NCBI GenBank assembly: GCA_017590115.1
Contig: JAGGNK010006559.1
Coordinates: forward strand, 14,037,478 to 14,101,477
DNA length: 64,000 bases
Source: Montifringilla adamsi
Taxonomy: Eukaryota; Chordata; Aves; Passeriformes; Passeridae
Reading direction: 5' to 3'
Every line of letters starts with the position of its first letter. Within the stretch, counting starts at the first letter, position 1. A program made the translations under genes and the position numbers. Of the stretch, positions 1 to 11,300 are shown piece after piece. The notes under the pieces were generated by a model that worked only from the letters and a program-made list of their open reading frames with translations, was not told the DNA's origin and ran no database searches.

Positions 1-3000
1 TTAGGCACTATCACTGTCTCCCTAGGGGAAAGCCATCCATGAAGTTTTGTTCAACTCTTTCCAACCACAGCTTAGCATAACTATTTTGTCTAAATTCTCA
101 CGTTGGCAAAACCTTTAGAGAAATGTGTTTCAATTGTGGCACCTTAACTCAGGGCTCAGTCAGCACCAGCATATTGTGCTCCTCCAGCTCGACCGCAGCA
201 CTCACAGGTTGTCTCCTCGGGCTGAGAACAACCTGCCTGCAGAATGACCCACACAGCCAGAGCCAGAACTAGGACTGAAGGCTACAGTAACACAGCTCCA
301 ATGCCATCTCCACTGCAGCCGTCCTCTGCCTTGGGCAACTGGATTGGTCTCTCAGAGACGAACTTGTTCATTTTCTATCGATAATTTCATTAGGTCCAAA
401 TCAAGCACTCTGTGCAGAAGGCTGGACACCCTGGAAAATGGATATTGACACAAGAAATATGCAAATAAAGTACTGGAGCCTAGAGTTATCTGTCTGAAAT
501 TCCAGTTGCACAAGTGATTTGAGCAGTCAAGCTCTAAAGCATATACCCTTTTTCTGATTCTTCTTCCATTGGCTGGTAACTTTTTAATACATATAAATTC
601 AGGCTTCTTCAGACATTACTATGTGCCACTGATTTTTTTCTTCAACGTGTCTAACAATTCTGGACACCTTTCTGTCTTTAACAGGGTATTTTAAAGACTC
701 CAGAAAAATTCCTGTTTTATAAAAGATTATCAGCTGTCTGTGTTTGAAACAGCAGTTTCTGACCGGCTGCTCTTCATCACTGCTGTCCTTTATTTAAGAG
801 CCTCACCTCAAGAAACACAGATAAGTTTCAACCTGACGTCTTGCCTGAAAGAAAAATTATTCAGGTAGTTAAATACCACAGGACAGAGCACTTTACCAAT
901 GATCCAGAAGTCTCTGCTGTGCTTTAATCTGTGGCAGAATTTATACTTGAAACCTGTATGCAAGAGTCTTAGACTGCAAACTTTCCAGCCTTCTCCTCAT
1001 TAAACACTAGTTATGCTTTAAGTGTTTTAACCAAACAGTACTAGATTTCATTGACATTAGTCCAGTAACAATAGTGACTGTCAAAAATTGTTATGTTCTC
1101 ATGTAAATTAAATTAATTTAGTTCTGGTAAGTAAAAGTTTGAGCCAAATGGCCCAGGTTCTAATATATGAGCACCAATGTATTTTCACAACTCTCCCTTT
1201 TGACAGGTAAGAGTCTAACAGGAAACAGTAGCGTTTTAACACTGAATGACTTCTGGTACTTACGCTTCAAGTAAGCATGAGATGCATATTTCAGCTTATT
1301 TGGCCTTCTCTCAACAGTTTATAATGCATTTCTTCTGTCACAAAAATCATGTAGCAGAGCAGTTAGAGCCTAAATTTGATGGAATAAATAACCAATGTGG
1401 CTACTTCAACCATATAGGTAATTTATATCAAGTACTGAATAAACCCTAACAAAAAGAACAAACAAGAAATTTTTGGATACACAACAGCAGGGACACTCAC
1501 TCAGGTTGCTCTCCTGCCTCATCCCACCATTACCACTCCATGGACCTTCACATGTAATGTAACACACCACAAGTACTCATCTTCTCAAACTTTCAGAACT
1601 GAAAACAACTGGAAGCATGTCCCACTTATGCTATTGATTAATGGGGTGACCAGTGTCATCTCGGTTGTTCTCTGTATATCTGTTCTTGAAAACAGATATA
1701 ATCCTCCCCTGCATGTGCAGGATACTCTGAGTTTATTATTTCCAGAATTCTGACAAGCTTGTCTTTAACAAGGTTGTAAGGCTCTAGATGTCATATGGGA
1801 GCTGGCATAACGAGAAACAAATCCCAATGTAAGAACAATTCTGTCATGTAATTTTTCATAAATGCACAAAATTAAACAATTATAAGTATGAAACTATTTT
1901 TAATTAACATGCTCCAATTTCTGTCATTAAGAGTCTGCGGTGAGCTGAAATTTATCACCCCAATAGCGACTGTAACATTCACTACATTATTTATAGTAAC
2001 TATTATGATAGAACAGGGGCTTTGAAAGTCTGTGAATATTATTCAGCTATACAGAATGGCATAAACTCAATTTCTGTTCTTAATTCTCTACTTACAAATT
2101 CAGTGAAGCTGACTATACATTGTATTCATGGCTTTCTCCCAACTCAGTGAAAAATAATTTGAATCCACTTCATTAAGACACCATGCTTCGCCTTTTTCTT
2201 TTCATTACAAATATCAAGCTTTATTTTAAATGTATTATCTCAGAGCCTAATGCATGAACAGCACTTGGAAAATTAATATCCCTCAATATAACTCCTGTGC
2301 CATGGGCCTTTGTAAACAAGAACTTGCCCCCTGACCATCTTATCAGTGATTAATAATATCTGTAGAATGTTTCATCTGGTTACCTATTTCCTCAGAGACT
2401 GAAAAAACTACTGTATAGAATCAAAGCAGGAACAACAAATTTTGTGTTGGTCAAGAACAAAGGCGACACTTCTGCCCATGGGAGTGGCTTAGCCACAGCT
2501 GCCTGGAGAGAATATTCTAGGGAGGCATCAATGCAAGCTTTTCCTTTCCAAAGGTCCTCTCTAGGCTCTTACCAGTAGAAACTTGGGTATAGCCTGTTAT
2601 GGCATTGGAAATGCTCTCATTGGTGCTCTTTAGAATGATCCAGAATGCAATCCATGACAGACAGAGCCCATGTAACCCACAATCCATGATGCTCAAGAGC
2701 TTTGATGGACTCATACCAGTAATTACTAACTGCCCTAAGACTATTTAAAGATTTTAGAGAACTGTTTCCTACTTGACTGCCAAGAGTAATCAAATCACTA
2801 ACATAAACCAAGACTATTCTCTTACTCTGTTATTATTTACCTTGACTGACAGGGAGCACTTCATTATCCTTCCAGCCAGGTGTTTCAAGCCTTTATACAC
2901 AACCACCTACAATCTACAGGTTAACTTGTTTGTATCTGTTAACTGGCAGTACTCCACGCCAACAAAATTATATTAGTCTCAGCTCATTAAAAATGATTAG

Positions 3001-3329
3001 TGGATATAATAGAAATAAACCAGTGCAATATACATGCTATCACTCCTAATCACCTAAGACTCAATTCTGCTTCCACTGAAGAGGGGGAAAACTTCAGTTT
3101 CTCTGCAAGAATTCATTATTTTCCCAGTGTCTTCATAGTATCTCCATCAACTTTATTCCAAACACAGCATCTGATATACTGAAGAGCAAAGGCAGTGCAC
3201 ACAGGAAATACTATCAGGATGGACCTACTTAAAATTACAAAATTGCATGTTTACATTCTTCCCAAGGCAAACCATGCAGCAATTTTTTAAAAACTCCCCA
3301 CAAGCGCACAAAGGCACTAGAAGTACAGC
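1..3329. other. AT-rich sequence without a recognisable gene
   Basis: No reading frame exceeds 70 codons before 3200 and none looks like a protein. No transposon ends were recognised. If the CpG island at 3330-5340 starts a leftward transcript, this would be its first intron. Confidence 0.6.
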
Positions 3330-4464
3330 CTTTGCTACGGCCACAGCTCATCCCACACGGAGACACAGTTACCTCAAACACCTCCAAGCCTCCCCAGCGA
3401 GCGCCCAGCCCTGGCACAGCCTGGCACGCATCAGAAGCACGGCAACTCCGAGCCGAGCCCAGCCGGTCAGGGCGGAGAAGGTGCCGGGGCGCTGGACAGG
3501 AGCGTCCCAGCGGCACCTCGGAGTGGCCGCAGCCCCGTGCGCACTTTCCCCACGGAAACTTAAGGAAATCCCTGCGAGAGCCGCGCAGGGGCCAGCGGAG
3601 AGGACAGCGCCTGCCCCGCTCCTCAGCTCTCCGCCAGCGCCTGTCCTACGCCGTGGCCCCGTGAAGTGGGGGAAAAAAATAAACAAAACAAAACACAAAA
3701 AAGGAGAAGCTGTCCGTTTCGGTGTAAGGCTCCGGGCACGGCGGCGATGTGAAACCGGAAGGCACGGCACGGACTCCCCGTCCTCCCGCCCGCTTATGTA
3801 AGGCACGGCCGCCCCGACGGAGGGGGAGCCCCGCGCCCCTCGCCGACACCTGCGGGGGCCGGGAAGCAGCGCCTGCCCTCCCCGCCGTCCCCAGCTCCGC
3901 TCGCCCGCTCCTCAGGCACCTGTCCCGCGGGCGGGATCCCTCCCCGAGGGAGCCCGGGGCCACCTACCGCTGCCCGCGCTGCCACCTGCCCAGGTGTCCC
4001 GCGGCGCCGCACGTCCTCCGCCGAGCCCCTCGGCTGCCCCGCCGAGCAGCACGGGACGCGGGCTCCCGCGGCGAAGAGGAAGAGGAACAAGGCGAAAGGC
4101 TGCCCGCCCTCCGCCGCCCTGGGGGAGCTGCTCGCTCTGCCGCCTCCCTCCCCGGAGCACAACAACAACAAACACGGCGGAGCGGAGCGCAGCGTGCGGG
4201 GCGGGCACAGCCCTGGAGCCGCCGGTGGTGGGGAGGTCCCGGCTGCCCCTCTCTCCTCCCCTCCGCGAAGCCACCCGGAGAGAAGAAAAGAAAAACCTCT
4301 AAAAATAATAATTGTAATAATTAAATAAAATGAGTTAATCACAACGCACCCAGCGTATCCTCCTGGGCTGCGGCGCTCCAGGGGCTGCATGCAGCGGGCG
4401 GGGGCAGCCCAGGTGCGATGGGGTAGCGCGCACACGCACCCGCCTCCCACCGGGAGCGGCGGAC

Positions 4465-4473
4465 CAGGTGAGA
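4465..4473 (+). other. Candidate splice donor, plus strand, in the CpG island
   Basis: CAG|GTGAGA, GT at 4468-4469, a good donor in the middle of the island. It could end the first exon of a rightward transcript (for example a divergent noncoding RNA). No matching downstream exon could be picked out by eye. Confidence 0.25.
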
Positions 4474-4934
4474 GGAGAGGCAGGGATGGAGCAGGAAGGA
4501 GGGAACCTCCGCGCCGCGTTCAGGAGCGCGCCTGGGTCCCTCCCGCCGCCACACAGCCGCGCCTCCTCTGGGGGACGAGCCGGGAGCTGTCTCCGCTCGG
4601 TGTCGGCGCTGTGCGCCTTGTAGCCTTGCTCCTTCCTGACCCCAGCCCTCCCCTTGGAAGCCCGGCGGCGGTCCCCGGTACCTGCGCGGGAGGTGCGCCC
4701 GGCAGCCGCGCCCCGCCGCCCGCCCGCCCGCCTTGGCAGCCGCCGGCAACCAGGAAGGAGCAGTGGGAGAGAGCTCCCGCCGGCGGAGGGAAGGGCAGGG
4801 CAGGGACCCCGGGGGCGAAGGAGGGACGGGGCCCCGTTAGCCCCGCGGGGTTCCAGCTGAGAAAAGGATGCGAGTGGCTCTGGGCCACTGGGAGCTGCGT
4901 CCGGCCACGGCCTCTGCGAGGAGAGCAGTGGCAA

Positions 4935-4943
4935 CTTACCTAC
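4935..4943 (-). other. Candidate splice donor, minus strand, in the CpG island
   Basis: The plus strand reads CTTACCTAC, which on the minus strand is GTAG|GTAAG followed by T, a near-perfect U1 match (GT at 4939-4938). It would end a first exon starting somewhere at 4950-5400 and send a transcript leftwards, out of the window. The repeated CCTA units make neighbouring GT sites too, so the exact junction is uncertain. Confidence 0.35.
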
Positions 4944-4995
4944 CTACCTGCCTGCCCGCCCGCCCGCCTGCCCTGCCCTGCCCTGCCCTGCCCTC
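4937..4995. repeat. Compound simple repeat (CCTA, GCCC, CCCTG units)
   Basis: Four-base CCTA and CCTG/CCCG units pass into about five CCCTG units, all on the plus strand. It sits at the right shoulder of the CpG island and overlaps the candidate minus-strand splice donor, so length variation there could affect splicing. Confidence 0.8.
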
Positions 4996-5340
4996 CCGGG
5001 TCAGGCTGCCCTGGGCCGGGGACTTCCTCCTATAGCTGGGTTTACTGGGATCCTGATAAATCTGTTGCCCAAGGGGTGGCGGGAGGGATAGCCAAAGGGA
5101 CCTGGAGTTTTAGACTCAAAGTCACACGCCCGCAAGAGAGACCCGGTATCGCCGTGCTCTGCCTGGTCCGAGGCCCACGGCACATCTCGCTGTTCCAAAG
5201 GGAATCCCACGCTGTCCGATGGAGCCCAGGACCCGCTGTGACCTTAGCGCTAGGCACAAGCAAACTTCAGCCACCTTCGTGGAATGAAGGTCCAGAGCAC
5301 GACCCCCGGGTGTCGGGTGTTTGGATTTCAGAGGGATGAG

Positions 5341-8300
5341 AAACTGCCTTTTGCATGTCGTCCAGCATTTGGGGACAGTTCTCTTGCTTGAATACTTTAA
5401 GCAGTGTTTCCATTCAGTTCAAAAACACAAAAGCTCAAAGTAAATTTGTATTTTTTTAAAGTTCATTGGTGATTAGCATCTCTGTTGCACCTGCACCATG
5501 TTTCAACCTCTGTAAATAGAGGCTTATAACTATACACCAATTTCTCATTATGTAAACCTTTTTTTGTCTTGCTATTCATCTCCAAAGATGGAGGAGTATT
5601 TTGGGCCAGATTAGAAATTCTATGTTTTCATGAATAAACAGTTATTTGTATAAATATTTCCATTGTACGAAATGTACATCCTAGCTTCCTAATTCCTTAC
5701 AGTGGAAAGTGAGAAGTTTACAACATTAGTCTCTATTGAATGTGTGAAGACTACTGTGCAGATAAAATGCTGGAGTGTGAGTTAGAAAAGGTCACAGAAG
5801 GAAGGAAGTTTTACAGAGGAAATGAAGAGGCGGAGTATCACCATTATGAGCAATTCAAAATCTGGGAATTTTATGTTAAGGATACATGAAATTCTGCTTT
5901 GAATCATCTCTCTCCTCACACTTCTTCACTGGCAAAAAGGTACCACTTCCTTTCTTGGAAATTTGAGGAAGATACTAAATGAGTTTGATACTTTAGCTTT
6001 GTGTACTTTTAAATGGTAACTTGGTAAAAAGCATGAAAAAAGAAACCAATGCTTAACAACTTTAAGAGACAACACTCAATGTCAGAGTCTGGGTGGTCAT
6101 CTCTGTCTTTTCTTGCATAAAAATCTCAGGGGAAAATTAGATCCAAAAATCTCATCTGATCACACCCTCAGAAGACAGATGAATAAATTATGGTAATCAG
6201 ATTAGAACCCAAATCTTGCATTCTTTCATATTATATGTAGGTTTGAGCTAGCATAATTACCCTTCGGGCAGTGGGTCATATATTTACACACGTGAACATC
6301 TTTGCATACAAAAAAATATACATTTTTATATATGTGTGTGTGTTTCTACATTGCACACTTACTTACATTGCCTGAATGTCCATGAAGGTTTGAGGAGACT
6401 CACAGTTGCATAGTGTGCATTGTCATACAGTATATGGGAAAAAAATTTAAGGAATTACTGCCCTTGTACAGCTGTGTTACCTGGCATAGCTGCAACATCT
6501 CTCTCTTGGTGTGTTGAACATCTGACTCCTGTTCAGTTTGTAGTTTCCCCTATTGTTCCAGGATTTTTGTATGTAAGCAGATGTGAGTACATTCAGTTAC
6601 ATAGTCAAATCAAACTTCTGTAAAAAACACTGGAATCACTGGACAGCACTGGTAGCTAGAAATGTAGACATTCTGATTTGTTCCTTGTAGCTCTTGTACT
6701 AATGAATGCCAGCTCCTGGAAACACTTAATGATGAAAGCAAGTGCATATGTTCAGCAGCAATGTGCCCACATCTACAAAGCATGTGTCATTTTGTCTTTT
6801 GTTTGCTTCCTTTTGCAGGGAGAAAAGAAAAATGTCATCTTCTTTTTAAATACTCCACATGCTATTTCACCTCTGGTCTTTGGGCCACTGTAAAGAATTC
6901 TACCTGAATAAAAGACAGTATGAAAACAAATGTCACAGGAAAATTAATCTTGAAATTTTTTTTTAACATTAACTGTCCATGAAAAAATTGCTTGAGTCAA
7001 GTATGAAATGTTCCTTTATGCAAATCATAGAAAGGCAACGGAAGGAGAGCAGAATTTGCACAGTCTTTCATATGTACTTTTATCCTAGAATTGCCATTTA
7101 TTATTCTTAATGAGAAGCAATTGACCTTGTTGGCCAATGGATGAGACTTAGCAGGAAAACTATAGTTTGTGTGCAGTAGCCTCGTAATGACCAACGTCAT
7201 ATGAACTCATGAAAGAGTTTAATTAAAATTCATGAAACCCTATTAAATTAAGATGAAAGAATAGCTATTTGCTTTCAAGAATTGAAAATGGCAAATGTTG
7301 TAATGAGGAGCCATCACTGAGACAGTGGTGATTGCTGATGCAAGATTAACGATATGAAGCCCTACATGCAGAGGAAACATAATAATCTAGACCTAATTAA
7401 GAACTCATTTGAAATTTTTCATGAATGGACCATCAGTGAATTCCAGATGATAATAGTTTCCTTTAAGTCTTAGAATCAAGTCTTGAATATAAAGACTTAG
7501 GAGGTTGCTGTATTTTCACAGAACCTTTTATGATGTGTGAGTCCTTAAAAATAACAACACAATGCTTACCCTATTTTTATGAGCAGAATCACACAAGTTC
7601 TTGATACTTTTTTTTTCCCAAGAAGACTCTGATACAAGAGCATTGTCTCAGCAAGTATTTGTTTGAGTAATGTCAGACTGTTTATATAGGCAAACAGAAC
7701 ACCGTTACCTGCAGATGCTGAGAACTGTCACAGACTGGGCACTATGTGTTAGCAGTCAATGTATTTCAAAGTTAGACCAGAATTCCTAGTTAGGAATTTT
7801 CTATATGGTCAGAGTGGCTAAACTTCAGAAGATCTCTGCCAGATTTCTAGAAAAATGGCTCAACGTGTCCTCCTTCAGCAAATACCTGTGAAGGGGGCAG
7901 CTAAAAAGCCAACATTTCTGACTCTTAAAAAAATTGCAGTTTTGCTTTCTCAATGAACCTTGAGAATTGGGGTGGTGCTCTGCAGCCACAAGGGGACAGA
8001 CCCTCTTCAGAAATATTGTCAGAACTCAGAGTTTCTTACTAGCTGTGGGTATAAAGGCATTATCAAGAAAATCTTTCTATTGGTAAATTATGATTACCTA
8101 CTGGATGAATCAGCAGTGGATGAATGACAGTGTAATAGGTATTGACAGTCCTTGCAAATACGCTATATCCTTGCCTGAATGAGAAAGAAAAGCAATTGTT
8201 TACAGAAATACTGGCATTTAAAGAACTGAGTGATTGCATTTTAGAGCAAAAATAGCCTATCAGTGATCAAACGAGAATTTTTGTTCCAAATTGTTGACCT

Positions 8301-11300
8301 AAATATTTATCTTCAGATTCTAAAGCATTGTTCAAGAGGTGAGCATTATTTTTATGGCACCACTAATATCCTGTTTGCAGGAAAACATTGAAAAGCAGTT
8401 GTAGCAGCACAGGACCGTGAAGATGACTGTAGCAGGCTACCAAACTCATTTTCTCAGTTTTCTATTTTTTTGTCCCTGTCTAATCTTTGCCTCTGACAAC
8501 CCAGTTTTCTGTGAAACTGATCATCTTGCAAGTTATTTCAAACACATCTCATGTACTGCTGCAATATAGGTCAAGGAAGTCCTATGATAAAAGGAGTGTT
8601 TACTCTTCTTTTTCTTCTGACTTTAACATTCCAGCTAATGGAAAAAGTTTGTCAAAAATATTTGATGTGTTTAAGTGCTGTTAAGAACATTACCATGTTT
8701 CTGCTTTTCACTTCATCAGTAGAGAAAACATGCCTGCTGTGTACAGTTAATTTACAAATGAATGAGTAGAAAACAAGCCTGTGTATAAATACCTCTTCAC
8801 TTATACAAATTAAAGTGTCTGTATTCTCAGTAATTACTTACAGATGCATGCACACACACAGATGTACATAAATTTGATCCATTTCTATCCCTCTTTTTGC
8901 AACACATGATAGAGTGTTTTAGAGGTTTCTGTGGGCAGATGGAAAGTTAACTTCAAGAGAGACAGAAATTAGTATGTACAGGACTACCTACTATGAACTT
9001 CTGTCCTTCCCACCTTTCCTTTTTTACTTATTACACCTTGGCTCTTACACTGTGTGTGCCTCAGAACTGGAACTTCTCTCTGGGATGACCAGCACAACAC
9101 TTCCTCTATTTCAGTAGAGATGCTTTTAAAATAACAGTCCTCACTCAGCTCAGTGCCAGAGGAAGTTCTGCCCGTCTGTGTCTCCATCCGTTTTCTCAAT
9201 CCATTATCTGCAGCGTGTTGAAGTACTGATTTGTTTTGAATGCCAGTTCTCCAGCCATTTGGACAAATCATCTTTATTCCAGAGATGTGAAATATCTATC
9301 TTCCTGTCATACTGAACTTGGAAACAAATGTAACAGGCAAGGCTGTCCAGCTCAAAGTCCTTTTGCATTTTTGTTAAGAAAGAAAAAAAAAGAGGAATAA
9401 TGCTTTTGTTCAGTTTTAATAATGAAGATTTACAAGTACCAGTGAAAGTCTCCAAAAGGGGTAATTGGAAAAGAAACCAGGCTTAGAACATAAAGACAGA
9501 TTTAGCGTACCTACTAACAAGAATGGTCGCCTGGCACCCACAATTAAATACCTTTTTTATTATTCTTTATAAAATCATAAGATTTTACCTTCCAAGTTAA
9601 TTTTTGTAATAAAAGGGATATTAAAATACATGATAAAACCTAATGACAATGTGATTTTGTTTACTATAGCATAATCCTTGAAGAGAAAATCTGTAAAAGG
9701 CTAAGATTTGTATTACATACAATTTGTGATCACCTAGCTCTTGAATTCAGTGCAATTTGAGAGTAAATCACAGAATGTAGATATGTCTCTACAGGAGAAT
9801 CTAATGTGTGCTGGGATCAGTTTTACACTAAGTAAAACATACTCCTTAAAAATCAAACATGACAGCCATCATTATAGTTTCTCCTGCTGCAAAAGAGAGA
9901 AGCTGTAGTCACTGTGTGGGCAGACATCTACAAAGCTCTGCTTTATTGCTATTCAATGCCTTTCCAACAAGAGGAAGTCAACCAGCCTCACACATAAAAC
10001 TTGCTCCAGAATGCCTCACCACAGCTGCAGCAGTATCAGCAGAGAAAAAGCAGAAAACATTTTTGATAACTGAGCTGGGGCCTTCCCTTTCACACTACAA
10101 AATAGAATCCCATACTACAAAAAACAGTCACATTTTGCAGCGAGGAGTTAGCTTTGTAGGATAGGAAATCATGCCAATTTTCAAGTTTGCTGTTGCATAA
10201 TCTAGAGGGATCTGAAAACAAGCAGTTTTCAGTACAAATCTATGCAAAGTGTACAATTATAGGGCGTGTAGTTGCTTGCACTACTTTCTGTTTTCCCTGC
10301 TGGGAAATACTTTTTCATACATGGCTGTGCTAACCACTCTTATCTTTTCTTTCAGTTTAGCAGATTAAATAGCTAGTGCAGTATACATAAGAAAGAATTT
10401 TATCAGCTATGCTTACAGTCCTTGTTAATGGACTGAACATAACTTTTTCCTGCTACTGACTTTAGCTCAAGTTGTCAATGTGTAACATTCCCTCCCCCTA
10501 ATTCTACATTTGCAAAGTGGGCAAGTTTACCAACTGAAGATGAGCAACAAAAGGATATTATTTGCACCTGTGAAGTTTGTTTTTGGAAAGGAGGATACAG
10601 TGTCCTTGCAGGGTGTTGTGTCACTACAATGGAAGAGGTCTAGAAAACATGGATGTCAGTAGCATGTTTAATGATTAGCGCAGGAGTATCCCAATTTGTG
10701 CCAGAGAATGCCTGTTCTAGGTGATCTCTTCTGACTGGCAGGTATGGACTGACTTATGCTGTGGGGTAAGCACACAGTCAAGTAGAAAGAGAGAGGCTTT
10801 CAGCAGCAGTTCATTCCTTTACTGTGTGTGCTGCATTGCTTAATACTTGAGTTTGCACCAGATTCAGACATGGTGGATGGAAGGATGAATCAAATTTAAT
10901 CAGAAAAGTGCTTCAGATTTATACACCTAATAAGCTTAAACATAATAAAAGATTGTTATTTGGACTGGCTGTGAAAAAAACCTGTAAAAATTAGAATGAT
11001 GGAGAAATCCAAATCTATCAAAACAGTTACAATATTCGGTAATCACTGTCAATAAATTCTGATCTTGTGTTCCTGAACAATGGTAGATTGAACAGTATTG
11101 TTTTCAATTCCCTTCTTCTTTACAGTCACAATGCAACAACTCTCAACTCTGAAAATCCACAGCCCCCAAACTTTCAGACAATACATGACTATCCTGGAAG
11201 TTTCAAATGGGCTTGAGCAGGGTAATTGTTATCTTAGGCCTCCACAACCAATACTGAAAACTTCACCTGAGACAACTCTGGAATTGACTATGCCATGCTT

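Larger units (their letters stand above)
3330..5340. promoter_or_regulatory. CpG island, probable promoter of a neighbouring gene
   Basis: About 2 kb of very GC- and CpG-rich DNA between AT-rich flanks, densest from 3400 to 5000. It contains GC boxes, a purine-rich stretch (4070-4100), simple repeats of CCTA and CCCTG at 4937-4995, and consensus-like splice donors on both strands (CAG|GTGAGA at 4465-4473 plus; TAG|GTAAGT ending an exon at 4940 minus). An island of this size in birds nearly always marks a transcription start. In human, MBP is transcribed away from GALR1 on the neighbouring side, so this may be the distal MBP (Golli) promoter reading left. No coding exon of MBP is visible, so this remains inference; a long noncoding RNA is the alternative. 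Confidence 0.75.

Noticed and set aside
3749..4934. Several overlapping frames of 120-218 codons on both strands of the same island
   Set aside because: Stop codons are rare in CpG islands; low-complexity composition and multiple overlapping frames indicate chance, not genes.
4389..5339. 316-codon open frame across the CpG island, the longest in the window
   Set aside because: Rich in A, G, P and R as GC-rich DNA gives in any frame, overlaps long frames on the other strand, no recognisable domain, and runs from island into plain sequence without change.
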